Shown one piece after another: positions 47,159-59,100 of a stretch of DNA of 64,000 nucleotides. The stretch lies in contig NC_089723.1 in the NCBI RefSeq assembly GCF_035083965.1, positions 33,173,193-33,237,192 of the forward strand, read 5' to 3'. Source of the stretch: Branchiostoma lanceolatum (Eukaryota; Chordata; Leptocardii; Amphioxiformes; Branchiostomatidae). The notes beneath the pieces are model-generated. The model saw nothing but the letters and a program-made list of their open reading frames with translations, searched no databases and was not told where the DNA came from. The position numbers were made by a program, and so were the translations under genes. Every line of letters starts with the position of its first letter. The stretch's first letter is position 1.

Positions 47159-50100
47159 ATGGTGAAGAGGAAGGGCAGTAACACAGAGATGGACCAGCCG
47201 TCCACCTCCAAACGTGCCCGTGCCCAGTCTGGTCATCATGAGGAGGACCCAGAGGTGGAGGAGGAGGAGGAAGAGGAGGAGGAAGGGGAGGAGGATGTGA
47301 TGAACCTGACACAGGGAGACCCCAGCCTGACCCATGGACAGATGGTTAGTGTGTGGATTAGTCATCTCTTGTTTTACTCTGACATCTTCACGACCAGATG
47401 ATGATGATCATGTAATCTCCAAGCAGATCTCCATGGTGCTGAAATCTTACAAGCTAGCCAGAAATGCTCCAGCCAGCCAGGGAAGTTGTCAGGCACCGTC
47501 CCGGTTGCTATAAAAACTCCTCCTGCCAGTTGCATACAGTCTTTGCAACCGTTGGGTCTGCTTGGAGACTAATGATCATGATGTTTAACTGTAACTTAAA
47601 CGCAGTGGTTTTATTTGAGCAATGCCCTCTCCGCTGAAATCATGAAAACGCAAATATGCATTTCCGATGTATGTTTATTTACTGTACTACAGAATTGTTT
47701 CCACTTGAAGTAAACTTAATTCACCACAAAAACTTCCTCAGTTGCCCTTCTACAGGAATATTACATCCCCACTAAAATAAATGAATTTACAATAGTCAAA
47801 AGTCACCAGTGTATCTGAATTGAATGGAAGGACTTCAAGGAGATTCATTTTCTGTTCATCTCTGAGATTAAAGGATGATGCGAAGAAGAGGATATCATAA
47901 GTCGTATGTAGATGTAAATATGTGGATACATTTTCCTCAGAAGTAGACTAATACAATGTAATAAGTGCTATGTGTCAAAATCTTCATTTTGTGGGCTTTT
48001 CCATGTACCGTCCAAGTCTGTTAGCCTGGGTGCCATCCTATTTCTACCGGGGCTCCTACACTCGCTTTTTGGGGTGGCGAGTGTAGGAGCCACGGTAGAA
48101 ATAGGATGACACCCAGGCTACAAGTCTGTAGCAACAATAGAATGATTCTGTAGCAAGTGGCATTTGTAGCTATTGGTGTCAATAATATAGCTGTCAGTCA
48201 ATAACTTATATGTCATCAATATTCATTTGACTTTGTTGTGAACATTGCAGAAAGAAGCTGAGTACGGCATCATCGAGGCAATATCCCTCAAGAACTTCAT
48301 GTGCCACAGTCGGTTGGAGTTCAAGTTCGGACCCAACGTGAACTTTGTGGTTGGAAAAAATGGAAGTATGTGAAGTTCAAATTTTCTTATTTTTTTAAAT
48401 CAGTTATGATAAGAGTAACTAATACTATTCACTTTCAACATTCCAAGATCAAGTTCCAATACAATGTACCTTATTGAGTTTTGACAGATTAGTAGTGAAC
48501 ATTTAGTATTTTGGGAGCTGGCACATGGTAAATGTGGAAAAAATTTCTTAGATAGCTTCAGCCACCTCAGAAGTAACCTTTTCAGCAACAAGGATTATGT
48601 GAGTTGGACTGATCATGAGTCCCCAAAGTCATTAAGGTCTTTCTAAAGTAAAAAAAAAATTGTTGCATATACAAATGTAGATATTGTGTACTTATTGAAA
48701 AAAGGAACATTTCTTGTACTGTTATGTGGTTCTAATTTTTGATGGTATTCTTGGTTTATGTTAGGACATTTTAGCTATCTGTGAACATTCTCTAAGTAAG
48801 GTTTATAATTTGAACACTTGAAGGAGTTTTTTCCTGGCAAACCTGACTTTGCTCTGTTCGTTTGCAGGTGGAAAGAGTGCTGTACTGACAGGCCTGGTGG
48901 TGGGACTGGGAGGGAAGGCCACCATCACAGACCGCGGGAAGAGCATCAAGAGCTTCATCAAACACGGGCAGAACGCCGCGGAGGTCGCCATCAGGATCAG
49001 GAACAGGGGCATTGAGGCGTACAAACCCGATGAGTACGGGGACGCGGTCATCGTGGAACGCAGGCTGACGCAGGACGGCTCCACTTCATACAGGCTGAAG
49101 AGTATCAAAGGTGAGTGTTGTGTGTTGATGAAGGTAAGACATCTAGGTAATAAAATACGCAAAAAAAATTTAAGTTATTCAACAATTTCAAGCAACCGGA
49201 TAAAATTTTGAAACTGTCAGACATTTCACACAGCATCCCGTCTTTCTCAGTGACTAAAGGGAAGAACTGGAGAACCAGGCTTCATACCTTGTATGTATAA
49301 TTATTGTAAGTGGTGTGTCTTCTTCATTTTCAAATGTAAGATGGATCAGCACTATCCTGGAAGACAATCATAACAAAACAGTCAAAATAACAGCAATTTT
49401 CCAGTCTGCAAGTGATGTGATGTTATTTTAGTTACTACCTATGGCTCTTTCAATGACCAGGGCCTGCTGTAGTTTAATTCGCACTGTCTGGGGATTGAAT
49501 GTCATCAGTCATTTCTATCCAGGATTGCTGACTTTCCATTGCCTAATCTTAACTGTGACATCACATGTATGCAAATGAAGAATTGTCATGTGTTCAGGCA
49601 CAAAACACACCAGGATATTAAGAATCTTTAGTTTTGTTTCACTACAATGATACGCTGCTTTAAGAATGTTTTGATAGCTGTACTATTGATACATCCACCT
49701 GTGGGATAATAAGGAGATATTCATGTTTTCTAACAGTAGCCTTGTATGGACCTCTTTAGATAACATGCAAATGTGTTTGTGTCCCACATCAGGTAAAACT
49801 ATCTCCACCAAGCGTGAAGAGCTGAGCCACGTGCTGGACCACTTCAACATCCAGGTGGACAACCCCGTCTCCATCCTGAACCAGGACACCAGCAGGAACT
49901 TCCTCCACTCCAGGAACGCCTCCGACAAGTACAAGGTAGTTAAAGCTTCGTCTCTGACACCTCATTTGTAAACTCGCAACAACTTGCGTTGGTGCAGATG
50001 AAAAAAAAATCACTTACACCAAAAAGAAATTACTTACACACACCATTTGCATACTTGGGAAAGTATGGTACCCCTACTTCCCAACTTGGTGACTTTTGAA

Positions 50101-53100
50101 TTGCTTGGTTCAAGGGCACTAAAGTATGCCCCAAACTCGTAAAAATGGATTGAACACAAGTTCAGAAGGGATAGGACATTTTTTTTGCTTAATGTGTAAT
50201 TTGTTTGAGCACCGATTCTTGATTTGGAGTGAAAATTTACGTGAGTAAAAGGGATAAATCTCTACCGGTGGTAACTTACACCAGTGCAGGTCTTCTTGAA
50301 CTTTCTTGCACGGCTCCAATTTAATGTGCGCAAACTTGCACTTTCATTTCGAGCCCTGCTTTGATAAACACTGATGATGTTCTTTCCTTCCCTAGTTTTT
50401 CCTGAAGGCGACACAGCTGGAACAGATGAGCAGTGACTACAGCACCATCCAGGATCAACGAGAGGAGATCCAGGCCACCCTCAGTACCAAGGAGGAGGTG
50501 GGATTCTCATGGACCATGTTTATGATGGAGAAACATGTAGTGCCAGAACTGTCAAGATTGTGCCTTAACATGTATTATTATTATGCCTGTACCAAGAAGT
50601 GTGTCTGTAAACTGTACATGAAATGAAGAAAAAGACTCTTTTTAAACAACCAAGAGATTTATTCAACCGACGTTTCGGTGACCATCTGTCACCTTCTTCA
50701 AAGCAATTCTGACTGGTTCACATTGCACTGCAGCACTGAAATGGTTCACAGAAATGTGTGCCAGTATGGACAAGTATGGAAATGAAAATGTTGCACTGTT
50801 GACATAGTTTCTGTCAGAAGGGTTTGCAGTAAACCTGGTGAAATGCCACTGCACAAAGATAGTCCATGTTTTAATGGTTCAAGAACAAAAAGAACCTAAA
50901 ATTAGTTAGGTTTGTTTTATAAATAACTGTACCACAAGCTCAAGAATGGCAAAACTTCTAATTTTAATATTCTTGTGGACAAACCATGGCTCCCTCAGAT
51001 TTTAGTGAAGCCTGAGGGGCAAGCTTAATAGTATATTTTAGGCCCGATTTGCAAGAATTCCCAGAATTCCACAGGAATTTCAGGAATCCGTCCAGCCAAC
51101 TCTGTGGATGCCCTCCTGTCACTTTTTCAAACTTGATACCTCATTAGCACGTCTGGCATCCAGGCACTCAGCTGTCGATGACAGATGACCTACTTTTACG
51201 TGGTGTCCGATTTCGTACTGTCCGGAGTGTGTCAGGGAGTTCACCGAATCTAGTATTCTAGCTTTGAAAAGGGTTTGCGCATCCCAGTTGATCTATTATC
51301 ACAAGAACGTGCTGAACATCATGCCTCCCACCAAAAAACCTCAGTGAAAACCAAAACTTGAGGAGATCCAAGCATATAAAGAAAGGCAAAGTTATAAACG
51401 GAACGATAAATAACTTGGGTTACCGCTTGGGCAGTCTACACTGAACGCCTTACGGGGAGGCGTGCGGTGTCGGAAAAACAACAGTAGCTCCTCGAAAACA
51501 CATCCTACAGAGCTAGAATAACAACCAAAACGATCATAGGAGCCCCAGCATACCGATTTTCTAAACTTCCGGCCTAGTTTCTCACCCCACCTATCCAACA
51601 ATGCCAGAGAAAAAAGACACTACAACGGGAGTGTACTCCGGCCTTTCCACATATGCTAGGAACTCCTCGAGTTACATGGTGCCTTTCTATATCTGCTTGG
51701 CAGATGCCTTTCTGATTTCTAAGTGCGTTTTGCACAATATTATGGCAGAACAAAGATCTAGAGTGCTACGTTGGTAGTTTCCTTACGGTGAAGTAAGATC
51801 AATCCATACACCTTCGCTATGGCAATAATTTTTAATTGCCACACTTATTGTAATTGAACTTCAAAGAAGAAAAAAGTAATAATATACATTATCAATTGGA
51901 GTAATATATGTGCAATAGTGTAAACGCCTCAGTATTATTGTGAGCCTTGACCAAGTCTTTTGTTTTGTTTTAGACGGTGCCCCAGCTGGAGAAGATCGTG
52001 TCTGAGAAGGAGCAGAGGTTTAAGGACCTGGCCACTCTTCAGGAGCTGGAGAAGAAGGTGGAAGGACTGAAGAACATGTACGCCTGGGCACAGGTCCACG
52101 AACTCGAGAAAGTTAGTGTGACACACAGAAGTTTTTTTTGGTCACTTTTCTGACCATTTTTCAAAAGCAATCTCTCATAATCTTGTTTAAGATTATCTCT
52201 TACCAATACCTAAAGTTATATATCCATACTACAGACACTTTGCAATTCTTGTGAGCAAAGAATAAAAGATGAAACCTGAGCACAACAGTGCCAAGAAAAA
52301 CAATTGGGAAGCAAGCAATGCACAGGCTGACTTCCAGCCTATGGGCCAGCAGATGATGATGATGATTTGTTTGTTGTTGAAAACATGATATCTATAATAT
52401 GCAAACACGTCTAACCCTCGGGAGACGGGGAACAACAGATGATATACCAAATAGTGAATGAGTGAGTGGCACTTAGTGATTGATCATTGACTATGTTGGA
52501 GTCATTTTAAGAATCCTTCTAAATCTTAAGTTCTTCTCGTGGTGTTTGTACATAGCAACTGGAACCCCTAGCCAAAGCCATCAAACAAGAAGAGGCAAGG
52601 ACCCCCAAGTACCACCAGAAGGTAGAAGAGTCCATGGTGAGTTTATATGGTTTCTGCTGTCTGCTGCTGATGAAATTGTAACGTGTCGTGACGTGTCATC
52701 CTTTGTTGATATTATGCAATATACATGTACTCCTGAGGTGCATTGATCTGATGTTTGTTACCTGTCTGCAGAAAAAAGTGGAAGCTGCCGAGGCCAAACA
52801 CCAGGACATCCAGCAGAAGCTCCAGGAGCTGGCAGACAAGGTTCAGGCACTCAACCCACAGCACGAGGAGGCCAAGGCCAACCTCAAGACGAAGAAGGAG
52901 GCCTGCAAGAAAACACAGGCGGAGCACAGGAAGGTCCTCAGCCAGCTCAAGACAACCAAGAGGGACCGCGAACAGGTGATGGAACGGATTGATGAAATGA
53001 AGAACAGGTAACTTTTCCAGCTATGAATCATGATTGTCATGCCTTGGCATTTTTTAAACTTATGTATTATGAATTCATAGAAATAGTTTTTATCCCTCAG

Positions 53101-56100
53101 TATTTTAAGTACCTGAAACATTTGCAAGTAGAAACATTAAATGTGGCATAGAGAAGACATCTTATTAAGCTGCAGATAGAGCAATTAAATTTTGTACATT
53201 GGATTGAATTTGAGTAACAACAGCAGCACTCTGATGTAGCAAAGAATACCACATTTGTTACTGTAACCTTTTTTGAATGAATGATAGAAACAGAATTTTG
53301 TAAGCCATGCAGGTACCTGTAGCGGTAAAAAGTGGTCCACATTGCAGTCCCAGTGTGACAGTGAGGCTAGAGCTAGGAGTGAGGTTGACCACAGAAATAA
53401 CTGCACATAAGCACCAGAACATACTAGTAACTGTTCCACACATGCAGTCTGAATGTGAGAGTTAGGCTCTAGCAAAAGGTGATGGTTGACCACAGAAATG
53501 AGAATTGTTCTTACTGTACTGGCCTGTCCTACCTTCCCAGTGTGGAGCAGGACTACGAGGCGGAGCGCAGGGCCAGGGAGGAGCAGATCCAGACGTTGCA
53601 GGAGGAGCTGGTGAAACTACAGGCTCAGCAGACCACCACCGACCACCAGATCGACCAGTTTGCACAGGCCGTCACTCACTCCAAGGAACAGCTCTACAGT
53701 CTCAAGTAAGGCTGGGATTTGTACAGCTGATTGTGGAATCAATGAATAGAATGACTGGTTTATTTCGGTAATAAGATAACAATAAAATCACACAACCAAT
53801 AACATGCCATTGCGCTGCATTAAGGCACGATTTGCAGTCACAAAATTTTGTATGTACAGACAAGCAAACGAGATCCGGTCTTCAATTATACAACTTTTGA
53901 TAGATCTCTTCTCTCTAAACCTCTCCCATCCATAATGCTTCATGATCATGAGTACATGTATTAGTGTATTAACTTGCTCATATGATGAAATGCATATTCA
54001 AGGTGTTATAAATTTGTGGTGTAGAGGTCACTACGAAAGCCAGGAATATAAAACCACTGCAAACATTTCAGATGTACAATAATACCTAACGGTTCTGTGT
54101 GTGTGTGGTTGTCCTTCAGGCGTGATGAGCAGGATATCCAGAACAACACTCGCCAGCTGCAGCGCCGCCTACAGGACCTCCAGTCCAGCAGGAACAACAG
54201 CCTCAAGCGCTTCGGCAGCTTCATGCCAGACCTCGTGCGCCAGATCAACCAGGCCTACCAGCAGAACAGGTTCCACCAGAAGCCCCGCGGCCCACTCGGT
54301 CAGTACTTACACCAGGCTACTAGCAAGCTAGTATGGACGCTAGAAAAAAAAGAAAGTAGATTCCCTCCTTTCGTAGGGGACACACAGAGGACACCCTGTT
54401 CCCCTTGTAATTACATACACACGTACATGTGTTCCCCCCCCACACACTGCCCACTGTAGTTTTTTTCTTCATACCAGACCCTGGGACAGCATGAAAATTG
54501 ATTGACGAGCAAAGTTACTAGGTAGTTGTTAATCCATAGAGCCCATTGGGGAAGTATGAACATCCCCCACAACGTTTTTATGGCCATTGAATGAGATTCC
54601 AACCCTTTTTTTAACATCATTGTTAGAAATTTTTATTGTCACACCGCTGATGTCTTATCCCCCTCCCAGGAAGTTGCATCAGCCTGCGTGACCAGGAGCT
54701 GGCGCTGGCCGTGGAGAGCTGTCTGAAGAACCTGATGTTCGCCTTCTGTGCCAACGACCATCACGACGAGAAGGTTCTGGAGCGCATCATGCAGCGTGTC
54801 TGCCCAGAGGGGAGACGTCCCGCCATCATCATCAGTCGCTTCCACGTGAGTCAAAGATGTGCCTCTAAAAATTTGTAACATCAACCATGTACAGGCAAAG
54901 ATGCATGCTCTGGACACTGTAATTGGCATACATGTGTTGTATCTGTATCTGTATAGCTGATATAACAGGCACATACATGTATAGCGTGGCAGTAGGTGGT
55001 TATATTACACTGAGCGACATGTCACACCTAACCTTTGCACATCTGTATTATCATGTGAAGTCATTTGTGTCATCATTTGTGTACTTAAGTTCTGCCATTA
55101 TTTGTGCTGTTCTGAAAACATCTGCTTAACCTGTTGTTGTAAAAGACCCCCTTTTGAAGAGGCATGACTGTTGTGTTTCCAGGAACGCCCTTATGATGTG
55201 AGTGCCAACCGAGTCCAGCACAATGAATACCCTTCAGTGTTGGATGTCCTGGAGATAGAAGACCCTGTGGTCTCCAACTTTCTCATAGATCAGGTACAAC
55301 ACTATGAATAGTCTCTGTTTTTCTTCTTCAATAATAATGTATTTGCCTACCCATTGTGTTTTGTTCCAATTAGTAGTGGACTAATTTCAAATAAAACTAA
55401 AGAAGATGAACAGTAGATGAAATGGTATGAAGATGTGATTTTTTTATTCATTTATGCCCTTGTCTTGCCTCTTGGCTTAAAGCTGGTGACATTGTATATG
55501 GGGAAGCTTCAGGTGTTAGCTGTTAGGTGTCAATCCCCTGCACGTTTGAGAACCCAACATAATTTATCAAGAAGACCAGGGGTGGCCTGGTGTGCCTGGC
55601 TGAAAATGTGGCCCGTGGTGCGGCTGCTTTTTCACTATCAAACAAGCATCGTGCTGTGCCACAGCCTAAAGTCAGCTGGCTTACCCTTGCCTTGTGCCTT
55701 ATCCTTGTCTTGTCTGTTGCCACCCCAGCGGAAGATCGAGTGTGTCCTGATGATCAAGGACAACAAGGAGGCTCGTCAGGTGATGCAGCTTCAGCGCCCT
55801 CCCCGGAACTGTAATGAGGCGTTCACAGCCATGGGAGACCAGGTCTACACCAACAGATACTACTCCTCCAACACCGACAAGTCCTCTTACCTCAGGGTCA
55901 GCATCGAGGAGGAAGTGCAGTAAGTATTTTCTTACGCTGACGCCTCCATTTGTATGTTTTTTTATGATGCGGTCAAAGCTTGTCTCAACAACCACTCAAG
56001 GGACTGAGAAAAAATGGTCAGTAAGTGGCTTGTTCCATACAAGAGGATCTTATATTTATAAAATTGGAAGGGACTGTTTTAATGTGGCTTATGACTGGAG

Positions 56101-59100
56101 ATGGTTGGCTGCAAAAGGTGGTTGGATGACTTGGTGTGATTGTTTTAGGGCATGGCAGCAAGTGAAATTTTACGGGGGACTTGAGAGCTCTTGATGGGTA
56201 TCACTTTGTGTGCTTAGCTTTTTCGTTAAGATGGTAATAGTGAAGTAGTGATTTTTGTTGTTTTGGTCACCAGTATGTAGAAAAAGTTAACACGGGGTGG
56301 CTGGATCATGAGAGTAAGAAGAAATTCTGAGACAAGGGGTCTCTAAATCATTAAGAGCAGGTGTAATAAGATGTACAGATCCAATTTTGGGTGCAAAAAA
56401 GTGCACATGCACCCAGTATTTCAAGCCCAGTAAATTAAGAAGAAATTCTGAGAGAGTTTTGATCCTTCTCCTGTCTGCACACAGGGAGACTCAGCAGACC
56501 CTGTTACTACTGTACTGCAGAATTGTTTCAACCATGAACTTAGAACATCAAAAACCTACTTTCCTCTTTTCCCTCAAAAGTAAAAGAATTGATTATATAA
56601 GAGTATGAAGAAGTTCAGAGAGAGAGTTTTGATTCTTCTCCTGTCTGCACACAGAGAGACCCAGCAGACCCTGCAGCGTCTCCAGGGTGAGAGCAGCGCC
56701 ATCCGGCAGCAGCTGGCGGAACTGGAGCAGGACATCCGCAGGAACCAGCAGGAGCAGCGCCGCCACCAGACTCAGAAGATGAAGACTCAGGAGAGCATCA
56801 ACAAGATACAATATGTACGTAGGGTGATCACAGGTTTACAGCCACTTGACTCCATGTGCACTATGCTTGTAGAAAAATGCAGAAAGTTTCTCCCCCCTAC
56901 TTTTATCCTGATCAGGTTATTTGGGGGTATCACTGATGTAGATGTAGATGTAGTATGGATGCCTTTATTAATCACAATGCAAAGTACAGTATTTGAATAT
57001 TCTTCCTCTGACTTTTCCATCCCTCAGGAGATCCGTGACTTGCAGTCTGTGGAGGAGCCCACACCAGTGGATGTCTCAACCCTGGTAAATCTTAGTCCTT
57101 ACTTCATACATCACTTCATTTCTTAGTGTATTACCATTATTAGAAGACATCATTCATGCTATAATGTTCAGGGCTCAAAATTCATTTTATGGAATAGATG
57201 CACCAGTGCAGATAACCTAGAAATTTAGGTACATGCAAAAATAATCTGGTGCAAACATTATGGAAAATTGCTTTAAATCTTACATTGTTTTTGAGTCGTT
57301 GAACAGACATTAATGAGTGTCTCCTCCGTCTTTGTCAGGAGGAGGAAGTGGCGATGTATGATGAGCAGATTAAGAGTCTGGAGGAAAAGATACAGACCAT
57401 TGAGACTGACTTCAACGCTCAGAAGGAAGACCTGGCCGAGGCAGAGGAGGCTTACCACCAGATTGACCAACAGATCAGGGAATTGGCAGATAGCGCAGAT
57501 CCCCTGAAGGTCTGGGCCTGTTGTTTTGATTTTGAACTTTTTTGTGCGTAAATTGTATTTGTATGTGCAATTGCCTAATGGGTAGAGTGTTCGCCTTGGT
57601 GATAGGTTGAGAGTTTGATCCCTGGCCGGGTCATACCAAAGATAAATGGTACATACTGCTTTCTCTTCTTAGCACTCGGGAAAGAGTATGGAAGTTAAAC
57701 ACACACATCACTACCAGCAAACTAGCCCCCTGCTGTAGAGACTTGCACAAAGCCATAGGCTCCACCAACTGGCGCAGGAGGACTTAAACTTAACTTAACT
57801 TTACTTTAACTTGTTTTAGGATGACCTTGGTCGAGCAGACATTGAGATTTCTCAAGCCAAGCAGCACAGGAAGCACTATGAGCAGAAACACAAGGAACAC
57901 TTGAAGAAGATTGCCGACATGCAGAAGGACCATGATAAACACGCCAAGAAAGTGGAGGTAAGTGTGGATACTTTCAACAAGGCTTTGTTCAAACCTTGTT
58001 CTCTAGGATTGAACTTTATACAAATTATATCTACATTAGCTATCAGTGAAATTTGGAACTTAAAACAACTACTGTACTTTGTGAAATGAGACTCTTGAGG
58101 TTTTTTTTACAGATTTGGTAACCCCCTGTGAGGCCAATAATTGAACAGTAATATCCCTGACTAAATTAAGTTTGTATTGTAACTATTTTTGTTTTTCTGT
58201 CACCAGGAGGAGACAGGTAAAGCTCTGCAGATCTGCCCAGAGAGGATGAAGGTGCGACGGACAGCCAAGAACATAGAGAACGAGATCGTTCAGATCAACA
58301 AGAGGATAGCACAGGAGGAGGTCAAGTGAGTCATGCTTTCTCTGCTTTTTCAGAGCAAGCATATAGAGTGTTGCTTAGCATCCGAGTGTTGGTTAACCAT
58401 TACCTAACAGCCCTTACACTAGAGGATATGACCAGAGAGCGACCAGATATTTGATAGATCAATAGATTTTATAAACAAAGAATTGATTTTTGCGTCTCTT
58501 GTTATCTTTTGAATCATAATTTTGCACCATATTCCAATTATAAAATCAAGCGTCACACAAATCCAATTTTGGTCACTCAGGGATCACCATCAAGAGTCTA
58601 GTCTTAGTCGTTCACGATTCTTGTAATGATCAGCACACTGCTTTCGATATACCATCAGTCGTACGTCTGTCTATTATTATTTGGTAAACCACATTACCAT
58701 GTATGCACATCTGTTCTTAGAAATTTTTTGAGAGAAATGTTCACTATTATTGTTTCTGTTCAAAGGCGTGGCAATAGAGAAGAGGTGACCAGAGATTACT
58801 ATGAGTCCAGAGAACAGTTCTGGACCATCAAGGAACAGATTAAGGACCTCAAGAGGTTTATCAAGGTATGACATTAAAAGTTCAGCTGCTGTAGGGTCGC
58901 AGGGTTCTCCCCTGACTGGAATTTCGGTGCGGCACCGCTATACTGCTAGCCCAGCACCACTATTCTGGTTTTCAAATCTAGGGTGTTTCTTCTCTAAATT
59001 CTGGATTGTTGTCCTAAAATTCATGGTGGGTGCTATGCACTCTCCTACAGCACTGCTATACTCTATTTCTAGGGAGAACCAGTGGGGTGTTATCCATTTG

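Noticed and set aside
50640-50705. Another Penelope-like 3' tail (minus), from CACCTTCTTCAAAGC and CGTTTCGGTGACC
   Set aside because: Suggestive GAAGAAGGTGACAG wording, but too short and without coding remnant to assign.
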